From NCBI RefSeq assembly GCF_001310225.1, contig NZ_CP012898.1, positions 2,976,001 to 3,040,000 on the forward strand: a stretch of DNA of 64,000 nt, in the 5' to 3' direction. Made by a program: the position numbers and the translations under genes. Positions 1 through 7,698 of this stretch are shown here, in pieces. The notes beneath the pieces were generated by a model. That model saw only the letters and a program-made list of their open reading frames with translations. It did no database searches and had not been told where the DNA came from. Source of the DNA: Pseudalgibacter alginicilyticus (GTDB taxonomy: Bacteria; Bacteroidota; Bacteroidia; Flavobacteriales; Flavobacteriaceae). Position 1 is the first letter of the stretch. Every line of letters starts with the position of its first letter.

Positions 1-248
1 CGCTTTTAAAAGCTAGAGCTATTGAAAACATGTGTTATTGTATTGGGGTAAATCGAGTAGGCGTAGATGGTGTTAATAGCGTGTATTCAGGACACTCTGC
101 TGTATATGATGTTTTAGGAAATACTATGAGTTCAATAACTCCCAATAAAGAACAAACAGAAATTATAATTTTAGAAAAAAGACATATTGAAGCTTATAGA
201 AATAAGTTTAAGTTTTTAAATGATAAAGACGATTTTATTCTGAACTAA
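1..248 (+). CDS. C-terminal part of a nitrilase-family amidohydrolase (omega-amidase-like), cut by the window edge
   Basis: The frame is open from base 3 to the TAA at 246-248, so only the last 81 residues are visible. The segment K-A-R-A-I-E-N-x-C-Y-x-I-G-V-N-R-V-G followed by Y-S-G-H-S is typical of the end of carbon-nitrogen hydrolases of the YafV/omega-amidase group, which deamidate alpha-ketoglutaramate or similar amides in methionine and glutamine salvage. The catalytic Glu-Lys-Cys residues would lie upstream of the window and cannot be checked. The last 14 bases overlap the end of the convergent lipoprotein gene. Family assignment is fairly secure; the substrate is inferred. Confidence 0.75.
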   Translation, partial: LLKARAIENMCYCIGVNRVGVDGVNSVYSGHSAVYDVLGNTMSSITPNKEQTEIIILEKRHIEAYRNKFKFLNDKDDFILN

Positions 249-1848
249 ATTGTAAAGTTTGTACCTGACTCCAAAAGGCTCTAATTTCATCTTCAATTTC
301 AAAATGGCTTACTTTTTCTGGCTGTATTTTCTTTAAGTAATTCCCTGTATCGTATTTTTTGTTACCATTAGTATCATGAATGATTCTAATTTGATACTTA
401 CTGGGTGTAATGTTTAAAAAGTCCAGAGGTTTGTTGTCTGTAATGTATTTTTCATACTTCACATCTCCAGTATCATTTGTTAGTTGTATGATTAATGGAT
501 AGGAAGCATTAGCTAAAATTAAACGTAAATTGCCATAGCTATCCTCTGAAGCTGTTCTTAAAGCATAGTTTAAGGTGTCGTTCTTTTTGCCAAAAAAACC
601 CGTAAAAGCTTCTGGTAATATGCGGATTTTATATTCGTTTGCTGGGGTTTTTGGAAATTTGAATGCCATCGTGTTTTTAATGGTGTCTAAAACTGTTGTA
701 AAGTTTATTTGAGATGAGTCTTTATCAATAATATTTATTTTAGAAGGATCAAAAGTATAAATAGGCGTAGTTCCAGATATTCTAAAGTCTTCTTCGTAAC
801 CTATATTCCCAGAAGGTTCTGCTTTTAAGGTTAAGGAGTCTCTGTCCATTTTTCGTACTCTTACCGTATATAAACTGGTATCAACTTTTGGGTGTGTTAC
901 TTCAAAAAGCAAAGAATCTAATTCCAATTTAGGTTTATACCAATAGTAAAGTGTATCGGTTTTTACATCTTTAGTAATGGCGTATTCAAAATCTTCAGGT
1001 GTTTCGTTAAGAAGTTTTATCTTCATGTCTTTATAATCGCCTTCATAGCCAAATTCAATTTTTTCGCCAGCTACTATTTTGGGTCTTGACGGTTTGAAAT
1101 CAATGTCTTCAGAAAACAATTTCAAGGTGTATAAAGAGTCTGTTGGAACATCAATAGGGCTTTTGTAAAACCCTATTTTATCAGTTTTTTGTTGAAACTT
1201 ATAATCACTGTTGTTATCTTTTAAAGCTATAAGCATGTATTTGCCAGCTTTAATGTTTTCAATAGAAAAGGTAGTAACGCTATCCAAAGTGTTGGTGATG
1301 TACTTAGGGGTCTTTTTGTAAACAATAGAATCTGAATACGTAGAATCTACTTCGTATAACATGACCGAAACAAAAGTTTCTGCCTTTTTGTTTATTGCAT
1401 CCACAATATTACCTTTTACGGTAAGCGAATCTATATAATCACCCGTAGAAAATACATATCTAAAGTACGGAAACACGTTACCTTCGTTATTGTCAACAAT
1501 ACTGTTCCCAAAATTAAAAGCGTATGTAGTATTAGGTTGTAGAGTATCGTAAATTTTTATTTTTATATATTCGCTTGCGCCCCCAAGAGGTGTAATTTCT
1601 GGTTGCGTTTTCATGGGAGGTGATATAATAAGTTGCTTGGTCAGATTTTTTATATTGATATATTCATCAAAATATATTCTGATTTCTTGAGCATTAAAAT
1701 TGGTTGAATAATTTTCAGGAATGGATTTAGTAATCTTAGGTGGTGTTTCGTCTTTTGGGCCACCTTGAGGCGTACCTCGATTGGCACAGTTTATAAAAAC
1801 CAAGCAAATACATGCTATAAAAATAAAATTTGAAAGGAGCTTATTCAT
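235..1848 (-). CDS. Lipoprotein with N-terminal bacterial Ig-like (SbsA/Big_5-type) domain
   Basis: A 537-residue protein starting at the ATG at 1848; the frame is open further upstream, but this start puts a signal peptide at the N-terminus with a lipobox ending V-F-I-N-C (Cys21). After the Cys comes an N-R-G-T-P-Q-G-G-P-K-D-x-x-P-P segment and then an Ig-like fold, as in a widespread Bacteroidota family annotated only as Ig-like domain-containing protein. The rest is beta-rich with no catalytic motif. It should sit on the outer membrane or periplasmic face; its function is unknown. Two -7 elements lie just upstream. The tail overlaps the convergent amidase gene by 14 bases. Confidence 0.8.
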   Translation of the reverse strand: MNKLLSNFIFIACICLVFINCANRGTPQGGPKDETPPKITKSIPENYSTNFNAQEIRIYFDEYINIKNLTKQLIISPPMKTQPEITPLGGASEYIKIKIYDTLQPNTTYAFNFGNSIVDNNEGNVFPYFRYVFSTGDYIDSLTVKGNIVDAINKKAETFVSVMLYEVDSTYSDSIVYKKTPKYITNTLDSVTTFSIENIKAGKYMLIALKDNNSDYKFQQKTDKIGFYKSPIDVPTDSLYTLKLFSEDIDFKPSRPKIVAGEKIEFGYEGDYKDMKIKLLNETPEDFEYAITKDVKTDTLYYWYKPKLELDSLLFEVTHPKVDTSLYTVRVRKMDRDSLTLKAEPSGNIGYEEDFRISGTTPIYTFDPSKINIIDKDSSQINFTTVLDTIKNTMAFKFPKTPANEYKIRILPEAFTGFFGKKNDTLNYALRTASEDSYGNLRLILANASYPLIIQLTNDTGDVKYEKYITDNKPLDFLNITPSKYQIRIIHDTNGNKKYDTGNYLKKIQPEKVSHFEIEDEIRAFWSQVQTLQFSSE

Positions 1849-1868
1849 TACCAATTTAAAAATTTGCA

Positions 1869-1886
1869 CAAACCTACACAAAATTA
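1869..1886 (-). promoter_or_regulatory. Tandem -7 elements for the Ig-like lipoprotein gene
   Basis: On the minus strand there are two matches to the Bacteroidota -7 consensus TAnnTTTG: TAATTTTG (1886-1879) and TAGGTTTG (1876-1869). They lie 20-40 bases upstream of the ATG at 1848, which fits a short leader. No clear -33 TTG was identified. Confidence 0.45.
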
Positions 1887-1903
1887 GAGATATAACGAAA
1901 GAC

Positions 1904-2584
1904 TTATGTGGCTATTGCCATAGATGCCACACTTATTTTAACTGAAGGTACTTGGTTTAAAACAGTAATGCAAGCTTCTATAGTGGCACCGGTAGTAATC
2001 ATGTCATCAACTAACAATATGTGTTTGTTTTCTATTGATTTTGCATTTTTTAGGATAAATAATTCGTCAGTATCATTCCATCTAAATAAACGCGATTTTA
2101 ATGTTTGCGATTCTGTATTGCTGCCCTTCAAAAGCACATTATCTGCATAAGTAATGTTTAAAGAATTTGCAATCTGTTGTCCAAATTTAGCAACTTGATT
2201 ATAACCTCGTTTTTTTAATTTCTTTTCATGAAGTGGTACGGGAATAACCATATCTACTTTTTTGTAAGTGTTCAGAGTGCTTAATTCACCTCCAAGCCAA
2301 TCACCTAAAAATAAACCAATAGCTTCTTTGTCTTTATATTTTAGTTGATGGATAAGATGTTGAACAATTCCTTTTTTTTCAAAGCGGAATAGAGCCGTGG
2401 CATTTTCAATTTTAACACGTCCGTAAAATATTTTTAAAACTGTATCATCGTTATTAAAATGAAAATTGGTTACAGGTAGGCTGTGTCTGCAAGGAATACA
2501 TAAGTCATTTTCATTATCATTTAAATGCTTGCTACAGGCGTAACATACTTTTGGAAAAAATAAATTTAACAGAGTGTTGAACAT
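1904..2584 (-). CDS. comF: ComF family amidophosphoribosyltransferase-like protein
   Basis: A 226-residue protein. The ATG at 2584 is preferred because the longer frame runs 40 residues further into the glycyl-tRNA synthetase start. Near the N-terminus C-x2-C and a second C-x2-C (C-Y-A-C ... C-I-P-C) form the zinc-ribbon expected of ComF. Near the C-terminus, L-L-V-D-D-M-I-T-T-G-A-T is the PRPP-binding motif of type I phosphoribosyltransferases. Members are linked to DNA uptake in naturally competent bacteria, but homologues occur widely in non-competent ones, so competence is not implied. The gene is divergent from glyQS. Confidence 0.88.
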   Translation of the reverse strand: MFNTLLNLFFPKVCYACSKHLNDNENDLCIPCRHSLPVTNFHFNNDDTVLKIFYGRVKIENATALFRFEKKGIVQHLIHQLKYKDKEAIGLFLGDWLGGELSTLNTYKKVDMVIPVPLHEKKLKKRGYNQVAKFGQQIANSLNITYADNVLLKGSNTESQTLKSRLFRWNDTDELFILKNAKSIENKHILLVDDMITTGATIEACITVLNQVPSVKISVASMAIAT

Positions 2585-2685
2585 AAATGATATAGAAAAT
2601 TCTTGATATGTAAACTTACTTAAAAAATAAATACATATTTGACTTAATTTTTGAGTAAGAATTCTATTTGTTTGAAGCGGTTTTA

Positions 2686-2693
2686 TATTTTTG
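2686..2693 (+). promoter_or_regulatory. -7 promoter element of glyQS, four bases from the start codon
   Basis: TATTTTTG matches TAnnTTTG and is followed by CAGC and then the ATG at 2698. With the usual Bacteroidota geometry transcription would start at or next to the A of the ATG, giving a leaderless or nearly leaderless mRNA. A TTTG at 2667-2670 is the closest -33 candidate, but its 15-base spacing is short. The same layout recurs at 22765. Confidence 0.55.
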
Positions 2694-2697
2694 CAGC

Positions 2698-4239
2698 ATG
2701 GCAAATCAAGATGATCAATTTAAGAAAGTAATCTCTCATGCAAAGGAGTATGGTTACGTGTTTCAGAGTAGCGAAATCTACGATGGATTAAGTGCAGTTT
2801 ATGACTATGCGCAAAATGGAGCTGAGTTAAAAAAGAATATTCGTGACTATTGGTGGAGAGCTATGGTTCAGATGAATGATAATATTGTGGGCATTGATTC
2901 TGCTATTTTCATGCATCCAACTACATGGAAAGCTTCTGGACATGTGGATGCTTTTAATGATCCATTAATAGATAATAAAGATTCTAAAAAGCGATACAGA
3001 GCAGATGTTTTAATTGAGGACTATTGTGCCAAAATTGAAGCTAAAATAGATAAAGAAGTTGCTAAAGCTGAAAAACGTTTTGGTGATGCATTTAATAAAG
3101 CAGAATTTGTTTCTACAAACGCTCGTGTTGTAGGGTATCAAGAAAAAATTGATGCCACACTTTCTCGTATGGCTAAGTCTTTGGAAAATGAAGATTTAGC
3201 TGATGTAAAAGCTCTTATAGAAGAATTAGAAATAGCTGATCCTTTAACGGGGAGTAAAAATTGGACCGATGTCAAGCAGTTTAATTTAATGTTTGGTACC
3301 AAATTAGGAGCTTCGGCTGAAAGTGCAATGGATTTATATTTGCGTCCTGAAACAGCTCAAGGGATTTTTGTGAATTTCTTGAACGTTCAAAAATCAGGAC
3401 GTATGAAAATTCCTTTTGGAATTGCTCAAACAGGTAAAGCTTTTAGAAATGAAATTGTTGCAAGGCAGTTTATTTTTAGAATGCGTGAATTTGAACAAAT
3501 GGAAATGCAATTTTTTATTAAACCAGGTACGCAAAAAGAATGGTTTGAACATTGGAAAGAAACCAGAATGAAATGGCACTTGTCATTAGGTATGGGTGAA
3601 GATTGTTACCGTTTTCACGATCACGAAAAATTAGCTCACTATGCTGATGCAGCAACCGATATAGAGTTTAAATTTCCATTTGGATTTAAAGAATTGGAAG
3701 GTATTCATTCTCGAACTGATTTTGATTTAAGTCAACATGAAAAATTTTCTGGTAAAAAATTACAATATTTTGATACTGAAGAAAATAAAAACTATGTGCC
3801 GTATGTTCTTGAAACGTCTATTGGCTTAGATAGAATGTTTTTAGCGGTGTTTTCAAATTCTTTAGTTGAAGAGGCATTAGAAAACGGAACTACGCGTACC
3901 GTTTTAAGATTGCCAGCGGTTTTAGCGCCTATAAAAGCAGCCATTTTACCACTGGTTAAAAAAGATGGATTGCCAGAAATTGCACGAAAAATTGTAGAAG
4001 AGTTGAAGTGGGATTTTAATGTGGATTATGATGAAAAGGATGCTGTTGGACGTCGTTATAGAAGACAGGATGCCAACGGAACACCTTTTTGTATTACCGT
4101 AGACCACGATACTAAAGAGGATGATACTGTTACCATTCGTCATAGAGATTCTATGGAGCAACAGCGTGTTAAAATAGAAGATTTACGAGATATCATTAAA
4201 CAAGAAGTAGATGTGCGCTCTTGGTTGATGAAAATGTAA
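2698..4239 (+). CDS. glyQS: Glycine--tRNA ligase, single-chain alpha2 type
   Basis: A 513-residue class II aminoacyl-tRNA synthetase that charges tRNA-Gly. Motif 2 is visible as R-P-E-T-A-Q-G-I-F with the downstream F-R-N-E-I ... R-M-R-E-F-E-Q-M-E block, and motif 3 as G-L-D-R-M-F. A C-terminal anticodon-binding domain begins near A-P-I-K-A-A-I-L-P. This is the eukaryote/archaea-like dimeric type, not the separate GlyQ and GlyS subunits. The ATG at 2698 is chosen: an in-frame ATG 30 bases upstream lies inside the promoter. The gene is monocistronic, with a promoter at 2686 and a terminator at 4283. Confidence 0.97.
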   Translation: MANQDDQFKKVISHAKEYGYVFQSSEIYDGLSAVYDYAQNGAELKKNIRDYWWRAMVQMNDNIVGIDSAIFMHPTTWKASGHVDAFNDPLIDNKDSKKRYRADVLIEDYCAKIEAKIDKEVAKAEKRFGDAFNKAEFVSTNARVVGYQEKIDATLSRMAKSLENEDLADVKALIEELEIADPLTGSKNWTDVKQFNLMFGTKLGASAESAMDLYLRPETAQGIFVNFLNVQKSGRMKIPFGIAQTGKAFRNEIVARQFIFRMREFEQMEMQFFIKPGTQKEWFEHWKETRMKWHLSLGMGEDCYRFHDHEKLAHYADAATDIEFKFPFGFKELEGIHSRTDFDLSQHEKFSGKKLQYFDTEENKNYVPYVLETSIGLDRMFLAVFSNSLVEEALENGTTRTVLRLPAVLAPIKAAILPLVKKDGLPEIARKIVEELKWDFNVDYDEKDAVGRRYRRQDANGTPFCITVDHDTKEDDTVTIRHRDSMEQQRVKIEDLRDIIKQEVDVRSWLMKM

Positions 4240-4282
4240 AATTCTTGTGAAAGTAGGAATATCGTTTAAATGTTTATAAGTA

Positions 4283-4311
4283 AAAACCCTAAATGCCATA
4301 TTTGGGGTTTT
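4283..4311 (+). terminator. Terminator downstream of glyQS
   Basis: AAAACCC (4283-4289) pairs with GGGTTTT (4305-4311); a U-G pair and four further A/T pairs extend the stem to about 12 bp, with loop GCCAT. The sequence CTTTTT follows. It lies between the convergent ends of glyQS and the Lrp gene and may serve both. Confidence 0.7.
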
Positions 4312-4315
4312 CTTT

Positions 4316-4786
4316 TTAAATCTTTATCTGTCTTTCAATCTGCTGTTCTAAAGAAATAAGTGATTCGGTTCTTAAAATACCTGCAATAGTTTGTATGTTG
4401 TTATTTAGTAAATACATTAAATGGGTATTGTCTTTACAAAACAGTTTAATAAATATGTTGTAAGCACCTGTTGTATAGTGACACTCTGTTACTTCAGGGA
4501 TTTTCTTTAAAGCTCTAATAATATCTTTTAAGTTAGCGCCTTTGTCAAGATAAATACCAACAAAAGCCAATGTAGAGTAGCCTAATATTTTTGGATTGAT
4601 TATAAATTTTGAGCCAGTAATTAGTTTTGATTTTTCAAGTTTTTTAAGTCGTTGATGAATAGCTGCTCCGGAAATACCAACATGTCTAGCAATTTCAAGA
4701 ATAGGCGTTCTGGCATCTGTCATTAAAGCACGAATAATTTTTTTGTCAATGCCATCAATAGTTAAGTTGTTGTCTTTTTGCTTCAT
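4316..4786 (-). CDS. Lrp/AsnC family transcriptional regulator
   Basis: A 156-residue protein with the classic two-domain plan. An N-terminal winged helix-turn-helix (about residues 10-60, including L-D/I-D-K-K-I-I-R-A-L and E-I-A-R-H-V-G-I-S-G-A-A-I-H-Q-R-L-K-K-L-E) is followed by a RAM ligand-binding/oligomerisation domain (about 75-150) with V-T-E-C-H-Y-T-T-G-A-Y-N. Such proteins sense amino acids and often control their own gene. It is transcribed divergently from the DUF423 gene across a 133-base gap with repeated motifs. Targets cannot be told from the sequence. Confidence 0.92.
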   Translation of the reverse strand: MKQKDNNLTIDGIDKKIIRALMTDARTPILEIARHVGISGAAIHQRLKKLEKSKLITGSKFIINPKILGYSTLAFVGIYLDKGANLKDIIRALKKIPEVTECHYTTGAYNIFIKLFCKDNTHLMYLLNNNIQTIAGILRTESLISLEQQIERQIKI

Positions 4787-4837
4787 ATCACTTTCAATTT
4801 AAAACATAAAAATAGTAAATGCATTATCAATCGAAAC

Positions 4838-4869
4838 ATTGAAATAATATTAGTTTCTATTATTGAAAT
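4838..4869. promoter_or_regulatory. Candidate Lrp-type operator in the divergent region
   Basis: The octamer ATTGAAAT occurs twice, at 4838-4845 and 4862-4869, 24 bases apart. Between them AATAATA (4843-4849) faces TATTATT (4858-4864) across 8 bases. Nested direct and inverted AT-rich repeats next to an Lrp-family gene are a common autoregulatory layout. That this protein binds here is inference. Confidence 0.3.
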
Positions 4870-4919
4870 TTGTTACCTATTTTCGTTTAGCGATACAATT
4901 TATTTAAAAATTTATAAAA

Positions 4920-5303
4920 ATGACTAATAAAACATTATTGATAACGGCTTCTTTTTTAGGCTTAATAAGTATTATTTTGGGAGCTTTTGGTGCTCATGGA
5001 TTAAAGTCCTTAATTTCTATTGAATCTATACAGACTTTTGAAATAGGTGTAAAATATCAAATGTACCACGCGTTATTATTATTGTTTGTTGGCGGCACTC
5101 CTTTGATTCCGTTTAAAGCGAAAAAAATAATATTTTATTTTATAGTTCTTGGAGTGCTATTCTTTTCCGGGTCTATTTACGGACTTGCAACGAATGATTT
5201 ATCTGGATTTGATTTTAAAAGTATAGCCTTTATAACACCAATTGGAGGTTTATTACTTATTTTGGCGTGGTTAACTATAGCTATTAGTTTTATAAAAAAA
5301 TAA
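4920..5303 (+). CDS. DUF423 family membrane protein
   Basis: A 127-residue, strongly hydrophobic protein with about four membrane helices. It has the family signature near the N-terminus (L-G-A-F-G-A-H-G-L-K) and the Y-Q-M-Y-H-A-L-L-L motif after the first helix. DUF423 proteins are common small inner-membrane proteins of unknown function. Divergent from the Lrp gene; ends at a strong bidirectional terminator. Confidence 0.9.
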   Translation: MTNKTLLITASFLGLISIILGAFGAHGLKSLISIESIQTFEIGVKYQMYHALLLLFVGGTPLIPFKAKKIIFYFIVLGVLFFSGSIYGLATNDLSGFDFKSIAFITPIGGLLLILAWLTIAISFIKK

Positions 5304-5330
5304 TAAAAAATGATTTGGTTTTAATTAAAA

Positions 5331-5364
5331 CAAAAAGCTCGATTATAATAAATCGAGCTTTTTG
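5331..5364. terminator. Bidirectional terminator between the DUF423 gene and hemD
   Basis: A perfect 14-bp stem, CAAAAAGCTCGATT (5331-5344) with its complement at 5351-5364, closes a 6-base loop ATAATA. A/T runs at the base of the stem on both strands let it end transcription of both convergent genes. Confidence 0.85.
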
Positions 5365-5381
5365 TTTGTATTTAAGTTGGT

Positions 5382-6128
5382 TTATTTCTTGTTTGCCTGT
5401 TCTATGTATTTTTCTAAAGCCATAGTCATAGAAGGCGTTTCTGGTGTTGGTGCAGCAATATCTACCCGCAATCCTTTTTCTTCAACTGCTTTTATAGTGG
5501 TATTTCCAAAAACAGCGATACGTGTTTCGTTTTGTTTAAAATCAGGGAAATTTTGAAATAAAGATTCAATTCCAGAAGGACTAAAAAATACTAAAACATC
5601 ATAAGATACATTTGCTAAATCAGAAAGGTCGCTAACTACTGTTTTGTAAAAAGTAGCCTGTTTCCAATTAACACCTAATGTATTTAATGTGTCAGGAACT
5701 TCATCTTTAACTTTATCGGTATTTGGTAATAAGAACTTTTCGTCTTTATACTTTTTAATTAAAGGGGATAGTTCAGAAAAACTCCGTTTTCCCACATAAA
5801 TCTTTCGTTTTCTGTAAACCACATATTTCTGCAAATAGTAGGCTACAGCTTCAGATTGACAAAAATATTTCATGGCATCAGGTACTTTGAATCGCATTTC
5901 TTCAGCGACTCTAAAAAAATGATCTACCGCATTTCTACTAGTTAAAATAATAGCAGTGTATTGGTTTAAATCAACTTTTTGTTGTCTGACTTCTTTAGCC
6001 GAAACACCTTCAACATGGATAAATGGTCTGAAATCTATTTTAACTTTTTGCTTCTCTTGTAATTCGAAATACGGGGAGTTTTCAATTTTAGGTTCTGGTT
6101 GCGAGACTAAAATGGTTTTCACTTTCAT
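5382..6128 (-). CDS. hemD: Uroporphyrinogen-III synthase
   Basis: A 248-residue HemD-type protein that cyclises hydroxymethylbilane to uroporphyrinogen III in haem and sirohaem synthesis. Visible features are the two-lobed fold and the conserved segments I-I-L-T-S-R-N-A-V-D-H-F-F in lobe one and D-V-L-V-F-F-S-P-S-G-I-E-S-L in lobe two. The start at 6128 (M-K-V-K-T-I-L-V-S-Q-P) is preferred over the ATG two codons upstream. It lies 8 bases after the stop of the DUF4271 gene, the usual flavobacterial pairing, and the two are probably co-transcribed. Confidence 0.9.
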   Translation of the reverse strand: MKVKTILVSQPEPKIENSPYFELQEKQKVKIDFRPFIHVEGVSAKEVRQQKVDLNQYTAIILTSRNAVDHFFRVAEEMRFKVPDAMKYFCQSEAVAYYLQKYVVYRKRKIYVGKRSFSELSPLIKKYKDEKFLLPNTDKVKDEVPDTLNTLGVNWKQATFYKTVVSDLSDLANVSYDVLVFFSPSGIESLFQNFPDFKQNETRIAVFGNTTIKAVEEKGLRVDIAAPTPETPSMTMALEKYIEQANKK

Positions 6129-6136
6129 AAGCACAG

Positions 6137-6781
6137 TTAGGGATTAAAAACCTTATATAAAATGATATAAGGTGAAATTTCAAGTGTGCAAAGATACAAA
6201 ATAAAATAAAATAAGTTTGATTTTATTAAGTTTTGATGTTCTTTAAATGATGTTATTATACCAATGAGGTTAATAATTAACAAAAATATAACAACAATAT
6301 AAATATGGGTTAAAGTAGGATGGATGCTGAAAATTAGAAAGGCATTTATAGGAATTAACAAAACACCTATAAAATTTTTATAGGTAATTTTTTGAAAAAG
6401 ATATTGATCTATCAATTTATCAATTTCGAAAAGACTACCAATAAGTCTTTCAAAAAGTACTTTTATTAGAATAATTACAGCTATTCCAATAATATATTTA
6501 AATACGATGTTAATGTTGGGTGTTTCGTAATCAGTAAGTTGCCTGTATATGATGAAACAGAAAGTAGCTATTGAAAGTACTAAGTTAATAAATAATAATG
6601 CGTCAAATTTATCTAAGAATTTTTGGTCTCTAACATGGATTTTTAAGTAGTTAGAATTACCTAAAATTGACATAAATTCATCAAATCGTTTGGGGAATAA
6701 TAATTTGGTAACACCAATAAACACCAAACCAATAACCATTAAAATGGTAAATAATTCATTTGAAGTTACGTGTCTTAGCAT
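6137..6781 (-). CDS. DUF4271 domain membrane protein
   Basis: A 214-residue integral membrane protein with about six hydrophobic segments. The L-F-x-K-R-F-D-E-F stretch after the first helix and the position directly before hemD match the Bacteroidota DUF4271 family. No enzymatic motif is seen. Linkage to hemD hints at a membrane role near tetrapyrrole synthesis, but that is only association. Divergent from the mannosyltransferase gene. Confidence 0.85.
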   Translation of the reverse strand: MLRHVTSNELFTILMVIGLVFIGVTKLLFPKRFDEFMSILGNSNYLKIHVRDQKFLDKFDALLFINLVLSIATFCFIIYRQLTDYETPNINIVFKYIIGIAVIILIKVLFERLIGSLFEIDKLIDQYLFQKITYKNFIGVLLIPINAFLIFSIHPTLTHIYIVVIFLLIINLIGIITSFKEHQNLIKSNLFYFILYLCTLEISPYIILYKVFNP

Positions 6782-6860
6782 GCCATAAAATTATTATAAA
6801 TATTAATAACCATAGGATAAATATTGACTTATATTTAAAAAAAATAATCTTTTAATAATG

Positions 6861-6868
6861 TACATTTG
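6861..6868 (+). promoter_or_regulatory. -7 element upstream of the polyprenol-phosphate mannosyltransferase gene
   Basis: TACATTTG fits TAnnTTTG exactly. It would give a leader of about 95 bases before the ATG at 6970. No convincing -33 element was assigned. Confidence 0.4.
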
Positions 6869-6969
6869 CTGAAAATATATGTTTTAAAAGAATTGAAAAT
6901 ACTATAAAAATGATAAAGTCGGTTTTTTTAAAGTATTGTAATATGATAAATTAGGATTAAAATAAACGA

Positions 6970-7692
6970 ATGAAAAATGCTTTAGTCATCATTCCAACAT
7001 ATAATGAAATTGAGAATATTGAAGCTATAATTAGAGCCGTATTTTCTCAATCCAACGATGTACATTTGTTAATAGTGGATGATAATTCTCCTGATTTAAC
7101 AGCTAAAAAAGTTAAGTCCCTTCAAAATGAGTTTTTAAATAGGCTGTTTATAGAAGTTAGACAAGAAAAAGCAGGTTTGGGTACAGCTTATATACATGGA
7201 TTTAAATGGGCATTGAATAAAGCATATGAATATATTTTTGAAATGGATGCTGATTTTTCTCATAACCCAGAAGATTTACCAAAGCTTTATAATGCGTGTT
7301 CTATTCAAGGTGGTGATTTAGCTATTGGATCGCGTTATGTAACAGGTGTTAATGTGGTTAACTGGCCCATGGGCAGAGTATTAATGTCATACAGTGCATC
7401 CAAGTATGTGCGATTAATTACAGGAATGAAAATACATGATACAACTGCTGGATTTGTGTGTTACAAACGGGCCGTATTAGAAGCTTTAGATTTGAATAAA
7501 ATTAAATTTGTAGGCTATGCCTTTCAAATAGAAATGAAATTTAAAACCTATATCAAGAAGTTTAAAATAATAGAAGTTCCTGTTATTTTTACAGATAGAA
7601 CACAAGGCGTATCAAAATTGAGTTCTGGAATTATTTCAGAAGCTATTTTTGGAGTTATTTCCATGAAGCTTAATAGTTTATTTAAGAAGTAG
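6970..7692 (+). CDS. Polyprenol monophosphomannose synthase (GT2 family)
   Basis: A 240-residue cytoplasmic glycosyltransferase of the DPM1 group, expected to move mannose or a similar sugar from its nucleotide donor to polyprenyl phosphate. The N-terminal I-I-P-T-Y-N-E-x-x-N-I and V-D-D-N-S-P-D are donor-binding, and M-D-A-D-F-S-H contains the DxD metal site. No C-terminal membrane anchor is present, as in single-domain DPM1. It is six bases upstream of dihydroorotase and starts a probable three-gene operon ending with the DUF4296 lipoprotein. Confidence 0.9.
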   Translation: MKNALVIIPTYNEIENIEAIIRAVFSQSNDVHLLIVDDNSPDLTAKKVKSLQNEFLNRLFIEVRQEKAGLGTAYIHGFKWALNKAYEYIFEMDADFSHNPEDLPKLYNACSIQGGDLAIGSRYVTGVNVVNWPMGRVLMSYSASKYVRLITGMKIHDTTAGFVCYKRAVLEALDLNKIKFVGYAFQIEMKFKTYIKKFKIIEVPVIFTDRTQGVSKLSSGIISEAIFGVISMKLNSLFKK

Positions 7693-7698
7693 AAAATT

